This document shows positions 9,178-18,495 of a stretch of 64,000 nt of DNA, one piece after another; position 1 is the first letter of the stretch; each line of letters starts with the position of its first letter. Below the pieces are notes generated by a model. It was not told the origin of the DNA and made no database searches. It saw nothing but the letters and a program-made list of their open reading frames with translations. The DNA lies in the NCBI RefSeq assembly GCF_012290005.1, contig NZ_JAAXMS010000009.1, forward strand, positions 124,001 to 188,000, in the 5' to 3' direction. Made by a program: the position numbers and the translations under genes. This DNA is from Crateriforma spongiae. Lineage in GTDB: Bacteria > Planctomycetota > Planctomycetia > Pirellulales > Pirellulaceae.

Positions 9178-10950
9178 ATGCGACATTTGTTTCTAGCCCT
9201 GGCGATGGCCGCGATCACGCTGGCGTGCCAGGCCGCGGACCGTCCCAACGTTGTCCTGATCATCACCGATGACCAGGGTTATGGTGACCTGTCATGCCAC
9301 GGCAACCCGGTGCTGAAGACGCCGGAACTGGATCGCCTGTATGCCGAATCGGTTCGCTTGGCGGATTACCACGTTTCGCCAACATGTTCGCCGACGCGAT
9401 CCGCTTTCTTGACCGGACACTGGACCAATCGCACCGGTGTTTGGCACACGATCATGGGGCGGTCGATGCTGCGTGACAACGAAGTCACGATGGCCGACGT
9501 CTTTTCCGATTCCGGATACAAGACCGGAATGTTTGGCAAGTGGCACCTGGGCGACAACTATCCCTATCGACCACAAGACCGCGGTTTCGACGAAGTTCTG
9601 TGCCACGGCGGTGGCGGCGTCGGCCAGACCCCGGATTACTGGGACAACGCTTACTTTGACGGCAGCTATTACCACAATGGTGCCCCCAAACCGGTGGAAG
9701 GGTTTTGCACCGATGTTTTCTTTGGTCATGCCAAGCAATTCATCAAAGAATGTCACGATGACGGCCAACCGTTCTTTGCCTATATCGCACCGAACGCTCC
9801 ACACGGACCAATGCATGCACCGGAGGAGTTCAGTGCTCCGTATGCGGATCAAAGCGTATCGCTGGCGAACTTCTTCGGGATGATCGCCAACATCGACCAT
9901 AACGTTGGTCAACTGCGGGCTTACTTGAATGATCTGGGACTGACCGAAAACACGATCTTCATCTTCACGACCGATAACGGATCATCATCGGGATGGAAAT
10001 TGTTCAACGCCGGGATGAAGGCGGGCAAAGGCAGCGAGTATGACGGCGGCCACCGTGTTCCGTTCTTTATTCGCTGGCCTGGTGGCGGTTTGACCGGTGG
10101 AAAAGATGTCCAGCCGATCACGGCCCATGTCGACGTCTTGCCCACATTGATCGATCTGTGTGACTTGACGACACCATCGGGTGTGAAATTCGACGGAACC
10201 AGTTTGACGGGACTGTTGAGCGATCCCAGTACGGCGAAAGATTGGCCGGACCGAATCTTGGTCACCGATTCGCAACGGGTCAAAGACCCGATCAAGTGGC
10301 GCAAGTCCAGTGTCATGACCACACAGTGGCGGCTGATCAATGGCAAAGAACTGTATGACATTGCGTCGGATCCTGGACAGACCACCGATGTCGCACCGCG
10401 GTATCCCGATGTCGTATCGCGTCTGACCGATTTTTATGAACGCTGGTGGGCCGAACTGGAACCGACGTTCGCGCAATCGACGTACATCGCGTTGGGTGCC
10501 GAACAAGCCCCGATTGTTCGATTGACCTGTCACGACTGGATCACAACCGGCAGCACGCCGTGGAACCAGGCTCACGTGCGATCGGCCGTCAACGGCGACG
10601 CCAATACAGGATTTTGGAACGTCGACGTGGCCGAAGCGGGCGAGTACACGATTCGGCTGCGTCGCTGGCCCGAGGAAGCGGATCGGGCGATCAATGCATC
10701 GCTGCCGCCCGGAGCCGACGTGCCCGGTGTGGCCGCGTACCGTACCCGGCCCGGCAAGGCGATTTCACCGGTGAATGCTAGCGTCAAAATCGGCGAATCG
10801 ACGGCGGAAACCTCGGTGAAGCCGGGCGACAAAGAAGTCGTTTTGACGATGCAATTGCCGGCCGGCCAAACCCAAATGTCGGCCCTGTTCGAAACCGCCG
10901 AGGGTGAAGTTTTTGGTGCGTACTATGCGTACGTTTCGCGAAATCCCTAG
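9178..10950 (+). CDS. secreted sulfatase, S1 arylsulfatase type
   Basis: Hydrolyses sulfate esters, probably on marine or algal polysaccharides. A signal peptide covers about residues 1-19. The metal-binding start is NVVLIITDDQGYGD. The formylglycine site is Cys70-Ser-Pro-Thr-Arg74, followed by the second signature SAFLTGHW. The lysine/histidine motif GKWHLGD and the downstream TTDNGSS metal site are also present. The catalytic domain ends near residue 430. A roughly 150-residue beta-rich extension follows, of a kind often attached to planctomycete sulfatases. Activation needs a formylglycine-generating enzyme, which is not in this window. The substrate cannot be told from sequence. Confidence 0.95.
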   Translation: MRHLFLALAMAAITLACQAADRPNVVLIITDDQGYGDLSCHGNPVLKTPELDRLYAESVRLADYHVSPTCSPTRSAFLTGHWTNRTGVWHTIMGRSMLRDNEVTMADVFSDSGYKTGMFGKWHLGDNYPYRPQDRGFDEVLCHGGGGVGQTPDYWDNAYFDGSYYHNGAPKPVEGFCTDVFFGHAKQFIKECHDDGQPFFAYIAPNAPHGPMHAPEEFSAPYADQSVSLANFFGMIANIDHNVGQLRAYLNDLGLTENTIFIFTTDNGSSSGWKLFNAGMKAGKGSEYDGGHRVPFFIRWPGGGLTGGKDVQPITAHVDVLPTLIDLCDLTTPSGVKFDGTSLTGLLSDPSTAKDWPDRILVTDSQRVKDPIKWRKSSVMTTQWRLINGKELYDIASDPGQTTDVAPRYPDVVSRLTDFYERWWAELEPTFAQSTYIALGAEQAPIVRLTCHDWITTGSTPWNQAHVRSAVNGDANTGFWNVDVAEAGEYTIRLRRWPEEADRAINASLPPGADVPGVAAYRTRPGKAISPVNASVKIGESTAETSVKPGDKEVVLTMQLPAGQTQMSALFETAEGEVFGAYYAYVSRNP

Positions 10951-11107
10951 ACTTTCCCCTATTGTGCCGTCAGCGTGGCGGGTTGACGCACCGCCTGGAC
11001 ATTGAAAGCGTCAGGCCGCTGGGAACGGCACAGGCCCGATCGTCGGGTCGCCGTCGATCCCGAATCCCCCGTTAAAGTCCTTTCCAAAGAGTTTGGAGAA
11101 TCTGAGC

Positions 11108-11671
11108 ATGACCAAGTTGTTTCTGGGTGCCGCGTTGAGCGTTGCGATGTTGGGCACGACCGCTTTTGCAGACGATTGCCAGTCAGGCCAATGCCTGGAA
11201 GAAGGTTCGCAAATCGGTGCCTTCCACGTGACCAAAGTTGCCGGTGCCGAGGAAGACGGCGTCGAAGTCGGCGAAAAGCTTTGCTATCGCTGCCGCTATG
11301 GATCGCGACCGATGGTGATGGTGTTCACCCGCACCACCGAAGGTAAATTGCCCGAGTTTGTTCAGAAGTTGGACAAGGCCGTGGAATCACACCAAGACGC
11401 GCAACTGAAGGGTCTGGTGACCCTGATCGGTGGCGAGTCCGAGAAGATGAAGAAGAGCGGCGAGAAGTTCGCCAGCGCCGCAAAGGCGAAGAACATCCCC
11501 GTCGTGGTGTCGGATGACGCCAACGGCCCGTCCAGCTACAAGATCCCCGAGGACGCGGAAGTAGCGATCGTGGTCGCCAACGAAAGCCAAGTGGTGGCAT
11601 CGCACACCTACAAGGCCGACGCGATCGACATCGCCGACGTCATGAAGCATGTTCAAGAAATGCTGAACTGA
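11108..11671 (+). CDS. exported thioredoxin-like-fold protein of unknown function
   Basis: The 187-residue product has a signal peptide at about residues 1-19 (MTKLFLGAALSVAMLGTTAFA). A short Cys-rich start follows (DDCQSGQC), then the motif LCYRCRYGSRPMVMVFTR. The alternation of strands and helices (PMVMVFTR, GLVTLIGG, IPVVVSDD, VAIVVAN) suggests a thioredoxin or peroxiredoxin-like fold. CYRC could be a CxxC redox pair, but its position before the first strand is not canonical. The ATG at 11108 follows GGAG at 11095-11098 and gives a proper signal peptide. The TTG at 11093 is rejected as start. A strong terminator lies downstream. Confidence 0.8.
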   Translation: MTKLFLGAALSVAMLGTTAFADDCQSGQCLEEGSQIGAFHVTKVAGAEEDGVEVGEKLCYRCRYGSRPMVMVFTRTTEGKLPEFVQKLDKAVESHQDAQLKGLVTLIGGESEKMKKSGEKFASAAKAKNIPVVVSDDANGPSSYKIPEDAEVAIVVANESQVVASHTYKADAIDIADVMKHVQEMLN

Positions 11672-11757
11672 TGTTCGCATGGCTGTCGCCCCGCCCGTGA
11701 CCACCGCGTCACAAGCGGACCGGGGTCGAAAGCATCGCTGTAACAGCCACAATCGAT

Positions 11758-11789
11758 AAGCTCGGTCGCGTCAGCGGCCGAGCTTTTTT
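11758..11789 (+). terminator. rho-independent terminator after the thioredoxin-like gene
   Basis: A 12-base-pair stem with one G-T pair and a GTCA loop runs from AAGCTCGG at 11758 to CCGAGCTT at 11785. A six-T run (11784-11789) begins within the last pairs of the stem. It ends transcription before the CHAT-like gene. Confidence 0.85.
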
Positions 11790-11994
11790 CGTGCGCGGCG
11801 AAACATTTCGACCGCGCCGCCGAACCGGTTAGACTGAATGGTTCTTTTCGAAATCGCTGCACGGGTCCGGTCCGCCCCGTCCGTTGCTTCCGCCACCGCC
11901 GGTGTGGATCACATCCGGTCCCGCGAAAAGCATCGTGACGTGCCCCACTGCGGAACGTCCTCTCTGTCACTCTTGCCACCTGCGGAAACTGTCC

Positions 11995-14958
11995 ATGGTT
12001 CGCCACTCCGCCACCCCAGCCCTGCTTGCTCTGGTCGTCGTTGCGGTGTCGTTGGTTGATGTCCAGGCCCAACCGGTCGTCGGATTTCCCGGCAGCGAAC
12101 CGAGCGGAACCTACCCGAACGAATTCTATTACGTCGCGCTGCAGGACTATCGCAACGGTGACCTGGAACTGGCGATGGACCGGTTTGATGTCGCCTTGGG
12201 ACGTTGCCGGCGAGACATCAACGGCCGCTGGATTGATTCGATCCCCGTCTTGGCGATGACCGCCGAGTGCCATTGGCACGCCGGCAATCTTCCCGCCTGC
12301 CGGGCCGCGCTGGATCAGGTGTTCCAGTTGGTGGCGCGTCACCGTGGATGGCTGGGCCGTGTGGACTGGGACCAACTGGTCCAACCCGGTGCGGTGCGAT
12401 CTCCGACGCGCGGACTTTGGCCCGAGGCGGCGGCGGTGCGGGTGCTGACGTTGTCCCGCAAGACTTCATTCTTGTCGGGCGAACAGGCCACCGAACAGCG
12501 AATCGCCCAGGGCGGATCGTTTGAACAATTGAATATCAAATCGATCGATGCCGTCGAAGTCATGCGTGGCATCGCTCTGGCATCCTTTCGGCGTCGTGTC
12601 TTGATGGGCCCGCTCAGCAATCAAGACCCGCTGGGCACCGATGCGTTGGAATCGACAAAGTATCCGTCGGAACTAAATTCGGTTCTGGGCAAGACCTTGA
12701 TCGGTTCGATGCGTGCCTGTGAACGCTTGGGCGTCATGGACGATGGTCGCGTCATGTCGGATGTTTCCAAATACTCGACAGTGCAGGGCGGTGTGCATCC
12801 GCTGGCCGGCGCGTTGATGCTGTGCGACGCCTATGCGACGGCGGGAACGGACAATTGGTCGGCGACACCCGCCAAGGCTCGAATGACCGCCAATGCCGCC
12901 GCGGCGCTGGAGCAACCGGAGTTGGTCGGCGAAGCCGCTCAGTTGGCCGCGGGATGCGCGACATCCGCCAATGCCGTTGCTGTCGCCACGTTCTGCAAAA
13001 CCGCGGCGTTGGCGATCGGTCGCGAATCGCGTTTGGCGGCGCTGCACTGTTTGGTGGCTGCGGCCGACGCGGCGGTCACCGCGGGCGACGCGGCATCGGC
13101 TTTGGAATTGATCCGCCAAGCACAGACTTTGTCCTCGCGTCGTGATGTGGTCCAACCACGCATCGATGCTTATGGTGCCTACGTTGCATCCAGGTTGGCG
13201 GCCTTGCAGGGAACGACGCTTCAGAGCACAGGATCCGGCGCCAGCAAGCTGGACCAATCGCTGGCCAGCCTTTCCAAGTTCGCACTGAACCATTCGTTCG
13301 GTCGGCGCAGCGTGACGTCGATGCCCCGCGTGTCGCAACTGTCGTTGATCGTCCAAGCCACCACAGCGACTCGTGGGGCCACCGCTGGCGACGAAGCGTT
13401 GCAACGCTACTGTGCCGCCGCTCCGGCGGAGGTTTGGCGACGTGACCCGGTCGACGCGATGGCGATCACGATGCTGGACAAATCAACGGCGCTCGACTTG
13501 TGGCTACGGTTGGCCGCCAACGACACCGATGGTCGCGAATTTCTGCGGCGTCTGGACGTCGTCTTGGCCGACCGCTTCTTGCGTCATTTGCCACTGGGCG
13601 GCCGAATCGCTCAGGTGCGTCAACTTGCGACTGCCCCTGAAACCATCCTGCCGACCGAAGCGGTGAAATTCCTGGCTGATGCGGGCCCCGTATTTGATCC
13701 TTTGCGAAACGCGGCCGGACAGGCCGTCCCCCTGGATGCCGATGCGGCGACGGTGAAGGGCAACCAGCAAGAGGTCTTGGCGACTCAGATCGCTTTGAAC
13801 CGTGGAACATTGCCGCGGGTGATTCCGGCGCCCGCCGATCCCACGCCGCTGGCCGACCAGATCCCGGCAGGGCGCGCGCTGGTGACTTTTACGCGTGTGG
13901 GAACCGGCGTCATCGCCACCCTGACGTTCCAAGGCGAAACCGACATATGGGCGGTTGCCGGGGCGAACCGATTGGGCAACGAAGTCGCCATGGTGCTGCG
14001 TGAAATCGGAGCGATGAAAAGCCGCGGCAAACGGCTGCCCGAAAACGACAACTGGAAATCAGCGGCCGGCAAGTTGGCGAAGCGTCTGTTTCCCGATTCA
14101 CGCATCGAAGACCTGAAAGGTTTGCAAGAAGTGGTCATCGTTCCGGACGGTCTGTTGTGGTACCTGCCGTTCGAATTGTTGCCCGTCGATGAAGCCGATG
14201 ACGTCATGTTGGGAGACGCCCTTTCGGTGCGTTACGCCACCACACCGGGGTCGGCATTCCATCCAACCGCACCGACAGCCGCCAATGGACCGATCGCCTT
14301 CGTCGGTGGTTCGTTCTTTCAACCCCAAGATCGCCAAGCGAATGAAGCCGCGATCGAATCGGTATTGGGGCGACTGGAACAATCACGACGCCTGGGAGTC
14401 GAAGACAAGATGCCCAGCGGATTGCTGGGTGATAGCGTTTCGGTGCTGGCCGTCGCCGCGGCCAAAGCGCCGGATCTGAAACGTCCGCTGGCGTTCAACG
14501 TCGGGGCCTACGACGGGGCTTCCCCGATGGGATCGCTGGACGGTTGGATGCGTTTGCCGGGGCCCAGCCCACGGTCGGTCGTCCTGGCCGGTTTCCGTAC
14601 GCCCGTCGGCGTCGGAAAACTGGGCGGCGGTGACGAACTGTTCATGACGATCACGGCGTTGCAAGCCGCCGGCGTCCGCGACGTGATGATCACTCGCTGG
14701 GCGGTGGGAGGCCAATCGACCGCCACGGCCTTGAGCGAACTGTTGCCGGAAATTCCCTTCCTGGGTCTGGTCGGCGCATGGCAGCGGGCCAAAAGCGTGC
14801 TGAAAGAGACCGAATTGGATCCGGCGGCCGAACCGTTAATCCCACAGTCCGAACATAAACGCGAAGGGGTCACCGGTGGACAACCGCTGTTTTGGGCGGG
14901 ATACCTGTTGGCCAGCCCCACATCGCTTCAACCGCCGCCGTCGGTGCCCCAGCCCTGA
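11995..14958 (+). CDS. exported CHAT-domain-like protein lacking the catalytic His/Cys
   Basis: The product has about 987 residues. A signal peptide (MVRHSATPALLALVVVAVSL, ending by residue 26) is followed by helical repeats resembling TPRs through the first two thirds. A C-terminal domain is laid out like CHAT peptidases: VVIVPDGLLWYLPFELL, then DELFMTITALQAAGVRDVMITRWAV. In CHAT enzymes the catalytic pair sits in a T-H-G motif and an S-A-C motif. The matching positions here read NVG (Val836) and LAGFRT (Phe867). The fold is therefore probably kept but proteolysis lost. The frame is open upstream to 11884; the ATG at 11995 gives the signal peptide. It probably acts as a periplasmic or surface scaffold. 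Confidence 0.8.
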   Translation: MVRHSATPALLALVVVAVSLVDVQAQPVVGFPGSEPSGTYPNEFYYVALQDYRNGDLELAMDRFDVALGRCRRDINGRWIDSIPVLAMTAECHWHAGNLPACRAALDQVFQLVARHRGWLGRVDWDQLVQPGAVRSPTRGLWPEAAAVRVLTLSRKTSFLSGEQATEQRIAQGGSFEQLNIKSIDAVEVMRGIALASFRRRVLMGPLSNQDPLGTDALESTKYPSELNSVLGKTLIGSMRACERLGVMDDGRVMSDVSKYSTVQGGVHPLAGALMLCDAYATAGTDNWSATPAKARMTANAAAALEQPELVGEAAQLAAGCATSANAVAVATFCKTAALAIGRESRLAALHCLVAAADAAVTAGDAASALELIRQAQTLSSRRDVVQPRIDAYGAYVASRLAALQGTTLQSTGSGASKLDQSLASLSKFALNHSFGRRSVTSMPRVSQLSLIVQATTATRGATAGDEALQRYCAAAPAEVWRRDPVDAMAITMLDKSTALDLWLRLAANDTDGREFLRRLDVVLADRFLRHLPLGGRIAQVRQLATAPETILPTEAVKFLADAGPVFDPLRNAAGQAVPLDADAATVKGNQQEVLATQIALNRGTLPRVIPAPADPTPLADQIPAGRALVTFTRVGTGVIATLTFQGETDIWAVAGANRLGNEVAMVLREIGAMKSRGKRLPENDNWKSAAGKLAKRLFPDSRIEDLKGLQEVVIVPDGLLWYLPFELLPVDEADDVMLGDALSVRYATTPGSAFHPTAPTAANGPIAFVGGSFFQPQDRQANEAAIESVLGRLEQSRRLGVEDKMPSGLLGDSVSVLAVAAAKAPDLKRPLAFNVGAYDGASPMGSLDGWMRLPGPSPRSVVLAGFRTPVGVGKLGGGDELFMTITALQAAGVRDVMITRWAVGGQSTATALSELLPEIPFLGLVGAWQRAKSVLKETELDPAAEPLIPQSEHKREGVTGGQPLFWAGYLLASPTSLQPPPSVPQP

Positions 14959-15038
14959 CGTGACACGGTCCAGGCGATTCCCGAAACGCGGCCGCCCGAA
15001 GTTCGCCTACGCCGCCGCCCCAACGATTGCCCGACACG

Positions 15039-15617
15039 ATGTCCGACACCCTGACGTTCCTGAAAAATTTCATCCGATCGCCCACGCAGGTGGGGGCAAT
15101 CGCGCCCAGCGGACGTCAGTTGGTGGATCGAATGACCGACTGGATCAAGTGGGAATCAATCCGCAATGTCGTCGAATATGGTCCGGGCACCGGGGTGTTT
15201 ACCGAAGCCATTGCCGATCGACTCCATCCCGAAGCACGCTTTTTTGCGATCGAGCGTTCCCCGGAACTGGCCGCCACCACGCGACAGCGTTGCCCCGGTG
15301 TGAACGTCGTCGAAGACAGTGCGTCCAATGTGCAAGCACTTTGCCGACAACACGACATGCAAAACGTCGACGCCATTTTGTGTGGGCTGCCCTGGGCTTC
15401 GTTTCCCGATTCGCTGCAACAAGAAATCATGGATGCGACATTGGCGGTGCTGCGTCCCGGCGGGCAATTCGTCACGTTTGCTTATTGGCAAGGCGTCATC
15501 CTGCCAGCCGGTCAGCGGTTTCGCCGACGGTTGGACCAGAACTTTTCCAGCGTCCACCGCAGCCCTACCGCGTGGGCCAATTTGCCGCCAGCATTCGTTT
15601 ATCGCTGTGTGCGTTGA
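15039..15617 (+). CDS. SAM-dependent methyltransferase, phospholipid N-methyltransferase/rRNA dimethylase-like
   Basis: The protein has 192 residues. The class I methyltransferase motif I is VVEYGPGTGVFTEAI, and the acidic ribose-binding residue is in FFAIERSP. The opening FLKNFIRSPTQVGAIAPSG is characteristic of the PmtA-like group, which methylates phosphatidylethanolamine or related membrane targets. There is no NPPF catalytic motif of DNA/RNA N-methylases; the equivalent loop reads CGLPWASF. The ATG at 15039 is preferred over the TTG at 15027. It lies 80 bases after the CHAT-like gene, on the same strand, and converges with the membrane-protein gene. Confidence 0.8.
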   Translation: MSDTLTFLKNFIRSPTQVGAIAPSGRQLVDRMTDWIKWESIRNVVEYGPGTGVFTEAIADRLHPEARFFAIERSPELAATTRQRCPGVNVVEDSASNVQALCRQHDMQNVDAILCGLPWASFPDSLQQEIMDATLAVLRPGGQFVTFAYWQGVILPAGQRFRRRLDQNFSSVHRSPTAWANLPPAFVYRCVR

Positions 15618-15638
15618 CCGATTCAATTCACCACGGCA

Positions 15639-15950
15639 TCACTGACCCAATCGACTGGCAGCGATTTGGTCCAGCGACCACATGACAACGCTGTAGGCAA
15701 TCCACACCAACAGGAATGTGTAAATCGTCACGACGACGGTCCACAAGATTCGCTCGGCCGTATTGAATCGCTTGTTGATCCACAGCAACGGAACACCGAA
15801 AACACCCGCGACCAAGAACAGCACCGCCAACACGGCCGCCTTGCTTTGTGTCACGCCCTGACTGGACGTCGACGGGCCATGTTCCGGGTGCACGACCGTG
15901 GCTTCGTAAATCGGTTCGTCCGATGCGTCCTGAGGTTCGGTCGGCGACAT
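15639..15950 (-). CDS. small membrane protein of unknown function
   Basis: From the preferred ATG at 15950 the product has 103 residues. An acidic, proline-containing N-terminus of about 35 residues comes first, then two membrane segments (AAVLAVLFLVAGVFGVPLLW and ILWTVVVTIYTFLLVWIAYS). The frame is open to 16022, but MSPTEPQDASDEP has an AGGA upstream. It lies just downstream of the kinase-like gene on the same strand. It may therefore be its partner in the membrane; no family is recognised. Confidence 0.65.
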   Translation of the reverse strand: MSPTEPQDASDEPIYEATVVHPEHGPSTSSQGVTQSKAAVLAVLFLVAGVFGVPLLWINKRFNTAERILWTVVVTIYTFLLVWIAYSVVMWSLDQIAASRLGQ

Positions 15951-16052
15951 GACGTCGAAAGTCCTGTGGATGAAATGGGAACCGTCGGGACCGCCGACCG
16001 CCAGGGCCGCCGATACGTGCAACGGTTGCGCACCAGCCGTGTTGCGGTTGAT

Positions 16053-17711
16053 TCAATTCGCCCCGGACGCCACCGCCTCGATGCGGTCTTGGGCTTGTTG
16101 AACCAGGGGCGCGACGGCCGCGTTGTCGGCGTACAAATCAATGATGCTATACCAGATTTTTCGGGCCGCGATGACGTTTCCACTTCGGTATGCCGAATCG
16201 GCTTCCTTCATCTTTGCGATGATGATTCCCGCCGCTTCGCCACCTTTTTGGCCGGTCGATTCAATCTGGGCAATCTGACGCCGCGCCAGGTTCACGAATG
16301 CCCGGTACTGATCTTGATCGGCCAACAGCGTGACGATGCTGCGGTATTTGGCAAGAGCCGATGCATCGTCGCCGAACCGCTGGTACTGCAGTGCTTCGGC
16401 GTACAATCGTTCGCCTTCACCACGCAGAGGCAAATTACGCTTCATCTTGACCGACAGAAAATGCTCCGCTTCGACCATTTCCACTTGCTCGATTTGGTCC
16501 GCGGCCCAAGTTGCGTGTTCACCGTTGGGGAATTTGTCCAGCATCGGCTGTAGATAACTGATTTTGGCTTGGATCTTGGCGCCGCGCGTCCCCTCGGCCA
16601 ACAGGTCTTCGGCCCGCTGACGCATCTGGTCTTCGCCAAGAGGCCACATGAAATACGCCAGCAATCCGATGATCGCGGCAAGGCCCAGCAGCAACGCCCA
16701 CCACTGGTCGTACCACGACGCATCATCGACAGGCTGATCGTCGTCCAAGTCAACGATCTGTTGTCCCAACAAGACCCGGGCTTCGTCACGCTGGCTCTGA
16801 TCGCCGATCTGTACGGGACTGAAACCCGAAGAAACCTGTTCGGCGACACCAGCCCGAGACATCGATCGCTTTCGCACCTCGGCCAACCCCATTTTGACCG
16901 CGGCCGCGCCCGCCGGCCGTGATGCCGATTCGGGGTGGATCAACTGGCCGACCAATTTGTCCATCCAAACCGGCAAGTCCATCACCACAGTTGCCGGGGA
17001 TGTCGGCGCGGCATGACGCACCGCATCACGCATCTCGGTCGGCGTATCGGCGTCATACGGCAAACGACCGGTCAGGCATCGATACATGATCACGCCCAAC
17101 GCGTACAAATCCGACTTTACACCGGTCGCGGCGTCATCATCCACGGTTTCCGGGGCGCGGTACGCCAGCTCATGCGCCTCCAGCGGTCGGCCGGTTTGAA
17201 AGGGTCCGTCGCCACGGGCAAGTCGCATGTCAACCAAGATCGGACTTAGCCCCGCAACGATCACTTTGTCCGGCTGCAACCGACCGTGATACATCTGCCG
17301 CTCGTGCAAATATTCCAGCGCGTCGACGATGCCTTCGGCCAGATCCAGAACCGTTTCCCAAGGCAGGCGGTCCCGACGGATCAGCATCGAATCCAGCGTT
17401 TCACCGTCGATCAGCTCGTAAGCCAAATACGCATCGGTTTGTTCGAATCCACCGCCATAGCACTTGGCAATGCCGGGATGCCGGATCGTTTTCAGCTGGT
17501 CCCACTCCGACTTGAATTCGGCGCGGGTCTCCGGCGTTCCGCCGAACGGAACATTGAAGACTTTGACGGCAACGGCGGCCTTCTGTTTCAGATGAATGGC
17601 CCGCCAAACGGAACTGCGCGATGGGTGGTCCCCGAGCTTCGTTTCAATGGCCAGGGGCCCAAGGCGGCTGCGTGCCATGTGATTGATTGGCAAGTGGGAA
17701 ACGGTCGGCAT
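16053..17711 (-). CDS. serine/threonine-kinase-like membrane protein, probable pseudokinase
   Basis: Residues 15-280 follow the Hanks kinase pattern. The VAVK lysine is Lys50, a helix-C Glu is near Glu69, YRAPE is at 184-188 and DLYALGVIMYRCLTGRLPY is at 201-219. The catalytic loop is broken: HRDLKPEN reads HGRLQPDK (142-149), so the catalytic Asp is Arg144 and the Asn is Lys149. DFG reads DMR (161-163), and the Gly-rich loop has one Gly. A membrane helix is at about 338-357. About 190 residues follow outside the cytoplasm, with helical, TPR-like character. It likely senses or scaffolds rather than phosphorylates. A second start at 17678 is possible. Confidence 0.85.
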   Translation of the reverse strand: MPTVSHLPINHMARSRLGPLAIETKLGDHPSRSSVWRAIHLKQKAAVAVKVFNVPFGGTPETRAEFKSEWDQLKTIRHPGIAKCYGGGFEQTDAYLAYELIDGETLDSMLIRRDRLPWETVLDLAEGIVDALEYLHERQMYHGRLQPDKVIVAGLSPILVDMRLARGDGPFQTGRPLEAHELAYRAPETVDDDAATGVKSDLYALGVIMYRCLTGRLPYDADTPTEMRDAVRHAAPTSPATVVMDLPVWMDKLVGQLIHPESASRPAGAAAVKMGLAEVRKRSMSRAGVAEQVSSGFSPVQIGDQSQRDEARVLLGQQIVDLDDDQPVDDASWYDQWWALLLGLAAIIGLLAYFMWPLGEDQMRQRAEDLLAEGTRGAKIQAKISYLQPMLDKFPNGEHATWAADQIEQVEMVEAEHFLSVKMKRNLPLRGEGERLYAEALQYQRFGDDASALAKYRSIVTLLADQDQYRAFVNLARRQIAQIESTGQKGGEAAGIIIAKMKEADSAYRSGNVIAARKIWYSIIDLYADNAAVAPLVQQAQDRIEAVASGAN

Positions 17712-17787
17712 CGTTACAACGTCAAAGGCGATTATAACCCGACCGCCGGCTTTCAGCCCCGCCGATGATTGGACGATCAGCCCGACG

Positions 17788-18312
17788 TTACGGTAAGTTC
17801 AATTGTTCCATCAGATGGGTGAACACGCCGTCTTTAGCACGCGGATAGTCCTCCGGATCGCCGCCCGTCCGCTTCCAAATGCCGACTTTGGCGTCTTCGA
17901 AGCGAAGGCTGGCTTCGGTATCGGATCGCAAATGATCGCGAATCGCTAGCGCCGCATGCCAGGCCGGCGTGCCGATGGGCATCAGAAACAACTGGTGCGT
18001 CACCGGTCCCCCGCGAGGCTTGATCAACCGCACCGCAGACAAATCCCAGTGGGGTGGTGGCAGAGGCCGAAAGTACAGCCCTTCGATCGACAAGGCCGCT
18101 TCGTCCATCTGGTTCGCATCGTGAACTCCGGCAAGCACATCGATGATCGGCTGGCTGATGCGTCCCGGCAACGCGGTACCGCCGATGTGTTCGACCTGCG
18201 TGATCATTCCCTGACCACACTGCAAAACGCCACTGCGAATCTGTTGGAATTCCTGACGCCAACGCGGATCGTGATGGCTCAGCCGAATCGGCAAATCAGC
18301 GTCTTCATCCAT
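17788..18312 (-). CDS. GrpB family protein (UPF0157), nucleotidyltransferase-like
   Basis: The product has 174 residues. The family signature EHIGGTALPG, followed by QPIIDVLAGV, is clear. It matches the nucleotidyltransferase-type fold in which the Asp of IDVL would bind metal. The middle (THQLFLMPIGTPAWHAALAIRDHLRSD) is also typical of UPF0157. No substrate is established for most members. GTG at 18321 is an alternative start; the ATG at 18312 has a GAG at suitable distance. It lies upstream of the kinase-like gene on the same strand, with a 76-base gap. Confidence 0.85.
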   Translation of the reverse strand: MDEDADLPIRLSHHDPRWRQEFQQIRSGVLQCGQGMITQVEHIGGTALPGRISQPIIDVLAGVHDANQMDEAALSIEGLYFRPLPPPHWDLSAVRLIKPRGGPVTHQLFLMPIGTPAWHAALAIRDHLRSDTEASLRFEDAKVGIWKRTGGDPEDYPRAKDGVFTHLMEQLNLP

Positions 18313-18366
18313 GGTGTTCACTCATGCGGGTTCAATCCCCGGGGCGATGCATGACGCCACGAGCAC

Positions 18367-18400
18367 AAAAAAACCGGTCCGAGCAGGACGCCCGGACCGG
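18367..18400 (-). terminator. rho-independent terminator after the repeat/SHD1 gene
   Basis: Read on the minus strand, CCGGTCCG (from 18400) pairs perfectly with CGGACCGG (to 18374), and seven T residues follow. It lies about 95 bases downstream of the stop at 18496 and separates that gene from the GrpB gene. Confidence 0.85.
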
Positions 18401-18495
18401 AATACAATTCTTCGGTTTTAGCCAGTTTTGCCTAGGCACAGCGGTCAATGCGATGAATGCGATTTACCGTTGTGCGTTGGGCGTCTAGGGCATGA

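Noticed and set aside
11093-11107. TTG start giving five extra residues to the thioredoxin-like protein
   Set aside because: The GGAG ribosome-binding site lies inside this stretch and serves the ATG at 11108, which also gives the better signal peptide.
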